A stretch of DNA of 64,000 bases from an uncultured Clostridia bacterium (GCA_934256595.1 CAKQOW010000006.1:5278-69277); one strand, 5' to 3'; shown: positions 44,051-53,654, counted from the first letter of the stretch. A program made the numbers and translations. The notes: generated from the letters alone by a model not told the origin.

Positions 44051-45604
44051 TTACAGGTTAAGCGCCTTGACATAGCTGCCGCTTATCCAGCCTGTCTTGT
44101 AAACGCCGGAAACCTTGTATTTAACCTTGTACCAGGTTGTGCCACTTACGGTTTTGCTGCTGTAGAGTACAAGGGTTTTGCCTTTAGCTATGGTAGTTAT
44201 TTTGCCGTATGAAGTGCCTGCACCCTTTCTCATATTGAGAGCTGATGTTGTTGTTCCTTTTTTGGTAATGGTAAAATAGTCTTTTATCATATAGCCGCTG
44301 TAGCTTTTGCCGCTCTGAGTATACTTAACCTTGTACCACAGATGTCCCGAAGAGTCTCTGGTGCTTGCAAGTACTGTTACCGTCTTGCCCTTGGAAAGCA
44401 TTGTCACCGCAGAATATGAAGTGCCTGCATGACTTCTCATATTTATATAGTTTTCTGTGGTTTTGGCGTATCTGTCATATTTGGGCTTTGCTGCCGCTGC
44501 AAATTTTGATGCGCTGCTGCTTTTGACGCTGCCCTTATAGGCGTATACTTTGTAGTAATATTCCCTGCCCTGTGTCAGCCCTGTATTTTTGTATTCGGTT
44601 TTGGCGGTGTTTCCGATTTTTTTGTATGTACCGCCGTAGGAGTCAGCCCTGTATATATAGTAGCCGTCCGCATCTGATACACTGCTCCATTTCAAAGTTA
44701 CAGAAGATGTTGTTCTGGAGATAAGCCTGACTCCCGTAGCCTTGTCTACCGATGGTTTCGCCTCCGGCTTTGGCTCCGGTGCAGGTTCAGGCTTTGGATC
44801 AGGTTCTTCAGGTGCCTGTCCTCCGAAATACTTGCCGCTGTCATACCAGAAATTGCAGTCTACATTTCCCGATATGCCGCTGACCTTGCCTGAGCTTGTG
44901 TACTGCCAGCAGCAGTAATCATATGTAAGTCCCGCCGAAGTATTGTACTGCGCAAGCCACAGATCGCACCCTGAGGATATTATCTTCTGCGGATACATAT
45001 ATCCGTTAAAGGTAGTAAGGTTTGCATATACCATCGCATTATATCCCGCAGCCTTGACCTTGCTGCCGAATGCAGTGCACATATTTGTTATTGCTGTCCT
45101 GCAGGCTGTGTTTTTGTATTGGAGCGCGTTTACTCTGTAACCTGATCCGAACTCAAAGTCGAATATAACGGGGAGAGTGATATTGTACCCGCTTATTCTC
45201 GAAAGAATATAGTCGGCCTCCTCCTCCGCCTCCTTGACCGTTACCGCCTGCGAGAAAAAATACACTCCCACTTTGATGCCCGCATCAATTGCGCCCTGCA
45301 GGTTCTGCCTGTAATACTTATCCTCGTACAGTTTGCCCGAACCGTAGCCTCTGCCTGCTACGCGGATTATTGCAAAATCCACACCGGCATCCTTGACCTT
45401 TGCCCAGTCTATTGTCTTCTGATGCTCCGATACGTCTATTCCGTTGTAGATGTTCATACCGTCAAACACCGATGAATGTGTGTAAGTCCCCGATTTAAAC
45501 GGACTGCTTCCCGTTGCCGCAAAGGCCTCAAAAGGGAATAAAGATGCTATTAATATGAATGTTATAGCTATGGCGCATACTTTTCTCAAAATCCGATACC
45601 TCAT
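44051..45604 (-). CDS. Secreted GH25 lysozyme with FN3 and SH3 domains
   Basis: A 517-residue exported muramidase. Signal peptide (about 1-29), GH25 catalytic domain (about 55-265) with YNGIDVSEHQKTIDW and the acidic pair in PVIFDFEFG, a Pro/Glu spacer (PEEPDPKPEPAPEP), one FN3 domain (about 290-375) and two bacterial SH3 domains (NYINMRSHAGTSY and SALNMRKGAGTSY) for wall binding. It cleaves the MurNAc-GlcNAc bond. A TTG at 45589 has GAGGT 8 bases upstream and may be the true start; the ATG at 45604 lacks one. Confidence 0.9.
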   Translation of the reverse strand: MRYRILRKVCAIAITFILIASLFPFEAFAATGSSPFKSGTYTHSSVFDGMNIYNGIDVSEHQKTIDWAKVKDAGVDFAIIRVAGRGYGSGKLYEDKYYRQNLQGAIDAGIKVGVYFFSQAVTVKEAEEEADYILSRISGYNITLPVIFDFEFGSGYRVNALQYKNTACRTAITNMCTAFGSKVKAAGYNAMVYANLTTFNGYMYPQKIISSGCDLWLAQYNTSAGLTYDYCCWQYTSSGKVSGISGNVDCNFWYDSGKYFGGQAPEEPDPKPEPAPEPKPEAKPSVDKATGVRLISRTTSSVTLKWSSVSDADGYYIYRADSYGGTYKKIGNTAKTEYKNTGLTQGREYYYKVYAYKGSVKSSSASKFAAAAKPKYDRYAKTTENYINMRSHAGTSYSAVTMLSKGKTVTVLASTRDSSGHLWYKVKYTQSGKSYSGYMIKDYFTITKKGTTTSALNMRKGAGTSYGKITTIAKGKTLVLYSSKTVSGTTWYKVKYKVSGVYKTGWISGSYVKALNL

Positions 45605-45691
45605 CTTTCATTTATTTTTGCTTTAATTATACCACACTTTAGCCACGTTTATGTTGTTTCTGTAACATTTTTTCTTGTTTTTTGTACTTAA

Positions 45692-45723
45692 AATTCCCGA
45701 AAGCACAAAATCCTCCGGGAATT
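45692..45723 (-). terminator. Possible terminator after the STAS gene
   Basis: Stem AATTCCCG/CGGGAATT with a 16-base loop, about 20 bases past the STAS stop. The T-run on the minus strand is short (TTTT partly in the stem). Confidence 0.35.
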
Positions 45724-45742
45724 CAAGTATTCAGTTTAAAAA

Positions 45743-46042
45743 TTATTCGATTGTAAGGAAATCAGCAAAACCTGTGATTTCAAAAACATCCATAATGCTT
45801 TCGTTAACATTGGTAATCTTCATACCGCCCTTGCCGTTCATTATCTTCTGTGCTTTAAGAATAACACGAAGTCCTGCTGATGATATGTACTCAAGATCTG
45901 TAAAGTCAAATACGAGTTCATTAATCTGATCCAGTGACTCCTCAATGCATTTCTCAAGTTCAGGCGCTGTTGCTGTGTCAAGTCTGCCCTCAAGCTTTAA
46001 AACTGTCTGCTCTGCTATCTGTTTTTCTATGTTAAGACTCAT
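45743..46042 (-). CDS. STAS domain anti-sigma factor antagonist
   Basis: A 99-residue SpoIIAA/RsbV-like protein. The segment FDFTDLEYISSAGLRVILKA carries the Ser that partner kinases phosphorylate, and GRLDTATAPELE the first strand and helix. It would bind and titrate an anti-sigma factor. No anti-sigma kinase, phosphatase or sigma factor is nearby, so its partner is encoded elsewhere. I take MSLNIEKQ (46042) as start because GGAGAT lies just before it. Confidence 0.85.
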   Translation of the reverse strand: MSLNIEKQIAEQTVLKLEGRLDTATAPELEKCIEESLDQINELVFDFTDLEYISSAGLRVILKAQKIMNGKGGMKITNVNESIMDVFEITGFADFLTIE

Positions 46043-46142
46043 ACCGTATCTCCTTTTCAAATATAATGTGTCTCTATTATATCAGATAATATCGGAAATT
46101 AACACAGCAAAATCATATTTATTGCTTTTACCTGCAAAAGTT

Positions 46143-46496
46143 TTATCTGCCGGATCCGAATATCCTTGCCATAGCGCAGGCCTGACATTCGTTACTGCTG
46201 GAAAGACCGCCCATTGAAGGCTGAAAGGTTTTGCCGCATGTACTGCAGACACATGTGTTTACGGCTCCGTCCTCAGGCTTTGTGAGGTACTTTGCAATTG
46301 CGCAGTCGTTGCAGAGGCTTTCCGTGCTGAAGTTGCCCCTTGTAAAGGTATACGATTTGAGGCAGTCCTCGCATACAAGCGTCTGTCCTTCGAAAACGCC
46401 GCCGCTTACGGTTTCAAGCTCACCGTCTTCAAGTCTGATTTTTTCTGTCTGTGCTCCTTCTTTAATTGCTGACAGTTTTCTTTTAAACAGTTTCAT
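46143..46496 (-). CDS. Small tandem zinc-ribbon protein with double-glycine leader
   Basis: A 117-residue protein of unknown function. Residues 1-33 resemble a bacteriocin-type leader ending LEDGELETVSGG, the motif cut by peptidase-containing ABC exporters. The remaining 84 residues hold two copies of the same unit, C-x2-C, 16 residues, C-x2-CAxA(K/R) (CEDC...CNDCAIAK and CSTC...CQACAMAR), which look like zinc ribbons. No transporter or modifying enzyme is seen nearby. GGAG lies before the ATG. It is 43 bases after another leader-bearing gene. Export is inference from the motif. Confidence 0.65.
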   Translation of the reverse strand: MKLFKRKLSAIKEGAQTEKIRLEDGELETVSGGVFEGQTLVCEDCLKSYTFTRGNFSTESLCNDCAIAKYLTKPEDGAVNTCVCSTCGKTFQPSMGGLSSSNECQACAMARIFGSGR

Positions 46497-46539
46497 TGAT
46501 CTTCTCCTGCTTCATATATAGTGGGGCTGTTAAATGCTT

Positions 46540-46848
46540 CTATTTTATTTTTGTCGCAAACATTTCTTTCACATAGTCGCTGAAGCGAACCTCTTCATAT
46601 TTGGTATATTCAATCTTGTATTCCCAGCTGCTTCCGTCATATCGTTTATCGACTATTTTTCCAAAGTGGAATACTGTATCCCACGGATGGAGTTTGAACA
46701 TCACATTGTCTCTAATCTCCAGTTTTGACGGCGGCATATTATCTGCACCGCTGCCTCCTGCCACACAGTCAAGTTTGTCATCTGCTATTTCGTTATTAAC
46801 AGTGTCATATATTTTTTCTATATCATTTACCTTTTCGGATTTTTTCAT
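46540..46848 (-). CDS. Small protein with double-glycine leader
   Basis: A 102-residue protein of unknown function. The N-terminal 32 residues end ADDKLDCVAGG, a bacteriocin-type GG leader. The rest (about 70 residues) is not Cys-rich; it contains LEIRDNVMFKLHPWDTVFHF and WEYKIEYTKYEEVRFSDYV, compatible with a small SH3-like barrel. A strong GGAGGG site precedes the ATG. It is probably co-transcribed with the zinc-ribbon gene downstream. Confidence 0.6.
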   Translation of the reverse strand: MKKSEKVNDIEKIYDTVNNEIADDKLDCVAGGSGADNMPPSKLEIRDNVMFKLHPWDTVFHFGKIVDKRYDGSSWEYKIEYTKYEEVRFSDYVKEMFATKIK

Positions 46849-47470
46849 TGAACTTCCCTCCTGCTCTCGGGTTTGCTTGTGTCTTTATTTATTTATACAA
46901 CAAAAATACTAAAAGGTATATAGTTTTAAAAAATTCATACCGAAAAACTAATCTCCGTTAAGAGCATTATACAGCAAAACAGATGCAAGTTGCCCAAGAA
47001 ATATATATAATTTCAAGTCATAATAATATACAGCAAATTTATCCGGTATTATGCCTCTTATTAGTAAATGCGAGCTATATAAATACAGCAGGCAAATACT
47101 AAACTGCCTGCTGCATAAATTTCATATATTAAACTAATCTTATTCGGACTCCTAAATATAAAACAGACTTTAACTGTTTTTGCTTAAGAGTTATGACTTG
47201 ATATGCTTTAATTTGGTACAAATTATCCCAATTCTATGAGGCATTTCCGCTTTTGCTATCAAATGGCTATTACTTGGATGCTATCAGATACATCGTTGTG
47301 TAAAATCAAGGCTGTAAAGGATTTTTTACTTTCGCAATGTGTTTTTCAATTGTTTCATATCGGTTGTTCTTGCTAAAACATTGTATTAAACAATTCTATA
47401 TCTGCCGATTAACACAGGTTATAAAAAATATGGTGCATTGCAAATAATGTTACAATCTTGCTACTCTAAG
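46849..47470. other. AT-rich gap at the left edge of the defence island
   Basis: No intact gene is visible. A 9-bp perfect stem-loop, CAGCAGGCA/TGCCTGCTG with a 10-base loop, lies at 47086-47113. On the minus strand between about 47290 and 47410 short frames (NRYETIEKHIAKVKNPLQP, then FYTTMYLIASK in another frame) look like a decayed coding sequence. Base composition changes here from the host level to clearly AT-rich. Confidence 0.4.
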
Positions 47471-49273
47471 TTACTGATTCGTTACATCCAGTGATACACT
47501 TTTTGACAAAATCTTCGTATAATATAATTTAGATAAACTTTTTGATCGTTCTTGTGCCTTATCATATGACCATTCAATATTACTATCTACAAATTCCTTC
47601 ATCCATTTATATGATGACTTTTTGTATACTGCAATTTTATCTATATACTCCAAATGATCCGCTTCTTCATTTAAGTCTTGTTCTAATAAAATTAAATTTC
47701 CTATATTATTATTTTTTTTATCATTTGATTCAGGAAGTATATGCTCAATACTCCCATCATCTTCAAAAATTTCTTTTCCTTCATAATAAGAAGCAATTTT
47801 ATTAATAACATACTTCGTTATCACATTATTGGGATCATTGCTTTTGGTAAATGTCAAATTGATAAAATTGCTTTCAAATTCTTGATATGAAACATAAATT
47901 TCACTCAACTGATCGGTTAACTTTTTTATAATATTTTTCGCCTCAATTTTATCATTACAATTTCTTAAGGAAATAGAAAAAATAGAATAAATTTTTTCAA
48001 GCTTGTTAGTGGGTTTAGAGCAAATTGCATTGTAAGAAAAATGAAAATTCTCAAGCTCATAAACTATTGATTTTAACTGTTTCAAAGTTATAACTTCTTT
48101 TTCTTTAGCTTCAAGCAACGCAATTAAAGCTATTCTCACTTGTGTTATGTTAAAGTAATCAGACAGAACTTTAATACTTTGAACAAGACCAAAATACTCT
48201 TTTCTATCTTGAAAGTCACTCCTTTGAGGGAAAACAGTTTTAACATATATTTTGGCGGTATCTTCTATTTCTTCTAAAAACGTTTTATATCGGTTCTTAT
48301 TTACTGGTTTAATAGTCGATTTAAAATCATCATACAATTTATTCACACTAGATTTCTTGTATTTAGAAATCCAAAAATATCGATAAAATTGAACGAATCC
48401 CACATCAACATTGCGCGCATTTAAAATATTCTTTATTGATTTCCACTTTTCTTCAGCATAATCTGCAGGTTCTGTATCATTTACAATTTCAAAAATTTTA
48501 TTCTTTATCAAATCAACGCCTGACAAATTTTTACCTTTAGCATTAAGGATTTCAAAGATCATATTTGCTTGCTTGCGCTCTTTTGTAGATATTGATACAA
48601 ATGTGGTGTTCAGAACCTGATCTCTCACTGCCTTGAGAATATCAACATAACTTAATGCATCGATATTGTCGTCGCCATATTTTTTCTTCAAAAAAACCCT
48701 AAGCTTCTCTTCACTTAAATTATTATAAAGGTATTCATAGGTTTCTTTTATGCACTGTTCTTCTTCGGTTGATGGTCTCTTCTTATTTATTTTTTCTCGA
48801 TCTTGTATATAAAAGGCAAAAAAAGGATAATGCGTTTTGCTTTTTATTATTCTTACATCTTCACCATCATCATTTTGGGTCATAATATATTTAAATATTT
48901 GCTTACTAAGCGTTTCTTGGTCAATTTGTAAAAAACGATCGGACAAAGCAGAAAACAATACAGTAATAGTTGTTAGGCGTTGTTGACCATCAACTACATC
49001 AATTTCATCTTTATCTCCTTCAAAACAATCTCCAACAAATAACATTGTTCCAAGGAAATATTGATCGTACATCACTTTTCCTTCACTAACGATTAAGCAA
49101 TTTAGCATATCATCTAAAAATTCTTTATAATTTTTTCTATCCCAAGAATACTCTCTTTGAAATCTTGGAATAATAAATTGACGACCTGAAAGCAATAATT
49201 CCCTTATTGTTTTATCTTGTGGTTTAATATTCATATCTTTTATTCCCATTTTTTGCGTCCTATGAACAAACAT
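47471..49273 (-). CDS. DUF262/DUF1524 protein (GmrSD-like type IV restriction)
   Basis: A 600-residue protein. The N-terminal DUF262 domain has IPRFQREYSWDR (35-46) and the DGQQR nucleotide-binding motif in DVVDGQQRLTT (92-102). The C-terminal DUF1524 carries an HNH-like nuclease signature, IEHILPES then IGNLILLEQDLN. This fused arrangement is that of GmrSD-type modification-dependent restriction and related anti-phage proteins. It lies 63 bases after the AlwI-like endonuclease gene in the same direction. The ATG at 49273 has AAGGAGAT 7 bases upstream. Codon use is AT-rich. Confidence 0.8.
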   Translation of the reverse strand: MFVHRTQKMGIKDMNIKPQDKTIRELLLSGRQFIIPRFQREYSWDRKNYKEFLDDMLNCLIVSEGKVMYDQYFLGTMLFVGDCFEGDKDEIDVVDGQQRLTTITVLFSALSDRFLQIDQETLSKQIFKYIMTQNDDGEDVRIIKSKTHYPFFAFYIQDREKINKKRPSTEEEQCIKETYEYLYNNLSEEKLRVFLKKKYGDDNIDALSYVDILKAVRDQVLNTTFVSISTKERKQANMIFEILNAKGKNLSGVDLIKNKIFEIVNDTEPADYAEEKWKSIKNILNARNVDVGFVQFYRYFWISKYKKSSVNKLYDDFKSTIKPVNKNRYKTFLEEIEDTAKIYVKTVFPQRSDFQDRKEYFGLVQSIKVLSDYFNITQVRIALIALLEAKEKEVITLKQLKSIVYELENFHFSYNAICSKPTNKLEKIYSIFSISLRNCNDKIEAKNIIKKLTDQLSEIYVSYQEFESNFINLTFTKSNDPNNVITKYVINKIASYYEGKEIFEDDGSIEHILPESNDKKNNNIGNLILLEQDLNEEADHLEYIDKIAVYKKSSYKWMKEFVDSNIEWSYDKAQERSKSLSKLYYTKILSKSVSLDVTNQ

Positions 49274-49336
49274 ATTACATATCTCCTTAATACTGTATAA
49301 TATATTTTATCATCGATACGCATTATTATTCTTTAA

Positions 49337-51304
49337 TCAAATTTCCAATGCAACTGTTTTATACCATTCGTGAGGTGGCAATTCTAAATTAAACATTTCT
49401 TCAAATATCAAATACAAATCTTTATAAGTTTTGCCACTTGATATAATCTCTTTAATTTCTGAAGTTTGCAAAGGAATAATTTTCATTCCCATTACAACTC
49501 TTGAATAGTCCCTCGAATCATAAAACGGAGTTGTTTTTCTGCTTCGAAAATCTGCAATTACATTTATATCAAGATAGTTCGTAGCAAACACACAATAAGA
49601 ATTCATATTGCCTGTACGAATTAAATGCCTTCCCAAATGTCTCGACACAGGCTCCATTTCCATTCTGCGCTGATTTGTTCCGTCAGAAAGTGTTGCTTCA
49701 AGCAAAAGTGTATGCGCAGGATAACAGTCTGTTGCCTCATATTCATAAACTATATCTGCATCTCCACCAGCAGCATGAGTTTTAGGTAACAAATCAGCTT
49801 CTAATGACAAATTCATATAATTTAACACATCACCTTGCCTATCGCTAATTTTATACCAAATCACACCAAGTATATATTCAAATATAGTTGGAATATCTGC
49901 ATTGTCAGTTACCATATTTCTAATTTGATGGTCTTTTCTTTCCTCAAATAAATTCAACAGAATTATTAGTTTATCATCTGTGAATTTCTCATCAATGATT
50001 TGATTAAATCTCTGGTAGCGTTTTTCTTCAACAATCTTATAAGCATCATTTAATGACGTTATATGCGTATTAAAATCTTTATTAATACCATTAATTAATA
50101 CATCATCATAAACAATTAAAGCAGGATTAATATCCTCCATAGCACAATCATTTAAAAGGAGTTCTGACTCTTCATATGCATCTAAATAAATTTCATCAAT
50201 AACCGAATCAAAAAACTGCTTTGGAATAATATCCATTTTGACCAAATCATCTTCAAATATAATAACTTCCGTTGTTTTTATGTACCTCCGATTCAAATCC
50301 AAATAATCTACTAGCGTTGATTTAGCTTTCAACAAATGCATTACTTTAAAAAATACCATTTTAAACTCATTCTCATTAGATACATTAGAAAACAAATTGT
50401 GCTTTAAATGGCTAGATGGATCTTTTTCGATTTGCCTTATTGAAGTAGTATCAAAGAGATATTCCCGCCAAAGTGCTCCAATATTAATATTTTTAGTTGC
50501 ATAAAATACATCTAATACACAATCGATATTTTGGTTTACAAACAACTCGAATAATTCTATATAAAGCAAAAAATACGGTTTATCATAATTTCTACTTTTT
50601 CTATTCATTCCAACAACACAAATCAATTCTTCATCAACACTATTATTAATAATCAAATCAAGGGCTCGTTTATAATTATCCATAGTCATCAATCTATCTA
50701 TAATCACCTCATCAATATCGGCCTTATTCTGCCTGAATTCCTTAATTTTTTTAATAATAAAATCAGTGTTTTCAAAATTTGTACACAGAGGCAATAAATA
50801 AGTATACTCCTCCAAAGTCAAATACTCTAACTTCGACAAAAGATATAAAAGTACAATAAAAGGTCTGACTTTATCGCCATTTACTATGTTGCAAGTTTTA
50901 AGCAACTGCTTTAAATAAATGTAACTATCTCTATCAATCTGCAATGCATTGTCTGAAGAAAACTCACCACTTTTACTTATAGCTAATAACGAGGCACCCG
51001 CTTCTGTTATCTTATGTTCACTATTAATTAATCCTATATCAACAAGCCCTGATGTTTTTTCGCGAGCATCTTTAGCTTTATTATTAGCTGATCCTTTTAC
51101 AAAGCCCTTTTTTTTCATAAAATCATAGTAATCTGATTGAAGATTAACATTACCATTCCAATCAGCTCCCATATTTCTCTCAAGCTTCCAGAATTCATCC
51201 AGCAAAGCCAATTGCTCTTCAATAGTCTTGTTAAAATTCTTTGTTCTAAAGCTCGTTGTTCCAAATCCCCAACAAAAACTCTTATAAGAAATATTTGTGT
51301 ACAT
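49337..51304 (-). CDS. AlwI-family type IIS restriction endonuclease
   Basis: A 655-residue protein. The N-terminus SFCWGFGTTSFRTKNFNKTI and DAREKTSGLVDIGLI match the AlwI-like endonuclease family as I recall it. A PD-(D/E)xK-like core lies in the last quarter: AGGDADIVYEYEATD and then LLLEATLSDGTNQRR. Family members (AlwI, PleI/MlyI-type) cut a few bases outside an asymmetric five-base site such as GGATC or GAGTC. Two adjacent adenine methyltransferases fit an asymmetric site needing separate methylation of each strand. It follows the second methyltransferase by 11 bases. Confidence 0.75.
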   Translation of the reverse strand: MYTNISYKSFCWGFGTTSFRTKNFNKTIEEQLALLDEFWKLERNMGADWNGNVNLQSDYYDFMKKKGFVKGSANNKAKDAREKTSGLVDIGLINSEHKITEAGASLLAISKSGEFSSDNALQIDRDSYIYLKQLLKTCNIVNGDKVRPFIVLLYLLSKLEYLTLEEYTYLLPLCTNFENTDFIIKKIKEFRQNKADIDEVIIDRLMTMDNYKRALDLIINNSVDEELICVVGMNRKSRNYDKPYFLLYIELFELFVNQNIDCVLDVFYATKNINIGALWREYLFDTTSIRQIEKDPSSHLKHNLFSNVSNENEFKMVFFKVMHLLKAKSTLVDYLDLNRRYIKTTEVIIFEDDLVKMDIIPKQFFDSVIDEIYLDAYEESELLLNDCAMEDINPALIVYDDVLINGINKDFNTHITSLNDAYKIVEEKRYQRFNQIIDEKFTDDKLIILLNLFEERKDHQIRNMVTDNADIPTIFEYILGVIWYKISDRQGDVLNYMNLSLEADLLPKTHAAGGDADIVYEYEATDCYPAHTLLLEATLSDGTNQRRMEMEPVSRHLGRHLIRTGNMNSYCVFATNYLDINVIADFRSRKTTPFYDSRDYSRVVMGMKIIPLQTSEIKEIISSGKTYKDLYLIFEEMFNLELPPHEWYKTVALEI

Positions 51305-51315
51305 ATAAAATCCCC

Positions 51316-52227
51316 CTAATAATTAGTAACTAATATTTCCTCGCTAATTGAATTCCTATCCTTAATTTGATAATTAGAATTAGAATACTTATAATTAAGA
51401 GGTATAGCATTATACTTATTAGAATTCAAATTGAGCCACTCAATTAATATATGATTTTCTCTGCCTTTACTCCTCAACACATTAGATAATGCAAATCTAA
51501 CACATTTATCATTCAAATCATCCAGTAGCATAAGCAAATCTTTTTCCTCAGTTTCACTCCATCCACCTTGTTCATTATACGTAGCACAAGTAATAAGGTA
51601 TGGCGGATCAACATATACAAAGTCATTGTTATGTAATTGTGAAATATCAAAGTTTCTAAAATCTTCACTAGTAAATTCACAATTTTGATCTTTAATTCTA
51701 TCTATAAAGTTAGATAGTTTACTAACCATTTTCTGGTTAAAATCTCTCTTCCCTACAGGTAGATTAAACTCACCTTGTCTATTAAATCTTATTTGATTAT
51801 TAAACGAATATACAATCATAACATACATCATAATATAGTAATAATAATCTTTATGCTTAGTGCCATTAAAATCATTACGCAACTCTAGGAAATGTTCTCT
51901 ATTATATTTGCCTACGCCACTGCTACTTTCACACCCATAATGTTCATATCCATTTTTACTTACTAAAGACAATTGATATTTGTCAATTATCTGATATATA
52001 TATTCAAAAGTCAAATCCTTATCAAGTTGTTTAAATGCATTATACAAATAAATAAGATTTTCGTTTTTATCATTATATATTATTTTCTTTGCTTCTATAT
52101 TAATTCCAACATTACATCCTCCACAAAACAAATCAACAAAAACATTTATGTTTTCTGGAAAATGCGGTAATATCTGAGGAAGCAACTTGAATTTGCCTCC
52201 AGTATAATTGAGCGGGGATTGTATCAT
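51316..52227 (-). CDS. DNA adenine methyltransferase (D12 class) of the type IIS system
   Basis: A 303-residue N6-adenine methyltransferase of the Dam/D12 class. The SAM motif is VDLFCGGCNVGIN (about 31-43), preceded by the N-terminal PLNYTGGKFKLLPQI, and the catalytic motif is DPPYLI in FVYVDPPYLIT. It protects one strand of the restriction site. Its ATG overlaps the stop of the other methyltransferase by 4 bases, so the two are translationally coupled. Confidence 0.9.
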   Translation of the reverse strand: MIQSPLNYTGGKFKLLPQILPHFPENINVFVDLFCGGCNVGINIEAKKIIYNDKNENLIYLYNAFKQLDKDLTFEYIYQIIDKYQLSLVSKNGYEHYGCESSSGVGKYNREHFLELRNDFNGTKHKDYYYYIMMYVMIVYSFNNQIRFNRQGEFNLPVGKRDFNQKMVSKLSNFIDRIKDQNCEFTSEDFRNFDISQLHNNDFVYVDPPYLITCATYNEQGGWSETEEKDLLMLLDDLNDKCVRFALSNVLRSKGRENHILIEWLNLNSNKYNAIPLNYKYSNSNYQIKDRNSISEEILVTNY

Positions 52228-53276
52228 ATCTGCATCGCCTCGCTAAAGCAAGTACACAGAAATAGCCTTTCAGCATTTTCAGTTATATCTGACTTGCCTG
52301 TAGTAAATGCTTTATAGCCTTCTTCAAATACTTTCACACTCCCCTTTTTTTTCAAAATTCTCATAATATCCTCATCTGAAATCTTTGCATTTGAACGGCA
52401 GTTTCCCTTTTCCCCCATATTATTATAAGAAAATAGTATATATTTAGCCGTTATGTTTTCTATCAAATTTTCAAAAGTTTCCGTTGCATTTACTGTACAA
52501 TATTCGCTTTTCAATCCACTTCTATCCATTTTCTTTGCAACACCAAATACTTCAGGTTTTTTCCACCTTGCTACATTTTCAAGCAAATGATACGCATCAC
52601 AATACTGTCTTGAGTTGTATGGCGGATCTATATAAACTAAATCGGCTCTTATTCTCTTTACAATATTATTTGCATCTTCATTAAAGCATCTGTTTTTAGG
52701 ATTATTATTGACCTTTACTAATGGAACATATAACTCTAAATGGTTTTCAAATTTTGCTCCTTTTCGATACGCATCATAATGTCCACAAGTTACTGCAATT
52801 TTATCCATTGCATATAATAATGAAGTTATCAAAATCGCTCTTTCTCGTGCATTAAGTTTTCCCTTTTTAAAGTTTCTCTCAATATCTCCACGAATAAATC
52901 CAATTTTAGCACAATCTTTTTTACTAAAATATGTATCAGCAAAATTACGCGTCATATAATTTTCACCAAATCTTTGTTTCGCATTATATTCTATAATATA
53001 ATCTATAATTTTCTGGGAGTCGTAAGTTTCTGCCCCAAACCAAGCATAATTACAAATATAATTGCTATACATTAAATCATTTGTGATTATCTGTTTACTG
53101 GGGAATGCAGATGAAACGGCCCCAGTTCCTGCAAAGATATCCGCAATGATATTAACACTTGGGCATTCCTCATTTACAACGCTCTTAATAAAAGATAATA
53201 GTTTATATTTATTTCCCAAATATCTTCTATTATTAATCAATGAAGTTTTATACACTTTATTTTCCACAGTACTCAT
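52224..53276 (-). CDS. DNA adenine methyltransferase, second of the type IIS system
   Basis: A 350-residue adenine methyltransferase. It has INNRRYLGNKYKLLSFI at the N-terminus, the SAM-binding IIADIFAGTGAVSSAF and the catalytic DPPYNSRQY. It is only distantly like its neighbour, as expected if the two modify opposite strands of an asymmetric site. It is the first gene of the M-M-R(-DUF262) operon, with AAAGGAG before the ATG. Confidence 0.9.
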   Translation of the reverse strand: MSTVENKVYKTSLINNRRYLGNKYKLLSFIKSVVNEECPSVNIIADIFAGTGAVSSAFPSKQIITNDLMYSNYICNYAWFGAETYDSQKIIDYIIEYNAKQRFGENYMTRNFADTYFSKKDCAKIGFIRGDIERNFKKGKLNARERAILITSLLYAMDKIAVTCGHYDAYRKGAKFENHLELYVPLVKVNNNPKNRCFNEDANNIVKRIRADLVYIDPPYNSRQYCDAYHLLENVARWKKPEVFGVAKKMDRSGLKSEYCTVNATETFENLIENITAKYILFSYNNMGEKGNCRSNAKISDEDIMRILKKKGSVKVFEEGYKAFTTGKSDITENAERLFLCTCFSEAMQI

Positions 53277-53654
53277 TATGAGCTCCTTTAATAATATAAA
53301 TTGTTACTATATTTTCATACTGCTAAGAATTCAAACAACTAAGTATAAGAACTATATTTAACTTCTTAATTCGAATTATATATAAAAAGCACATTTGAAT
53401 CAACTGTTTATAAGCAATATTTCAAGCCTAATATCGCCTATGGTCATATGACAACTTATTTTATCTATTTTCTATACATCTATATTCAATATAACAAGAT
53501 ATCAAATTCTACAATATTATACACCAACAGTAAAACTTTTTTAGATTCAAATAGATATAATTAGATATCGTTTTTTCTTAACTTATCAAGCTGAATATAA
53601 GGTCATAATTAATGCCTATATATCCTTTAATCCATCTGCTTATTGCAGTTAATT
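53277..53654. other. AT-rich intergenic region upstream of the restriction-modification operon
   Basis: No gene is seen. It should hold the promoter of the methyltransferase operon, but AT-richness makes any -10/-35 choice arbitrary. No C-protein box or long repeat was recognised. Confidence 0.4.
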
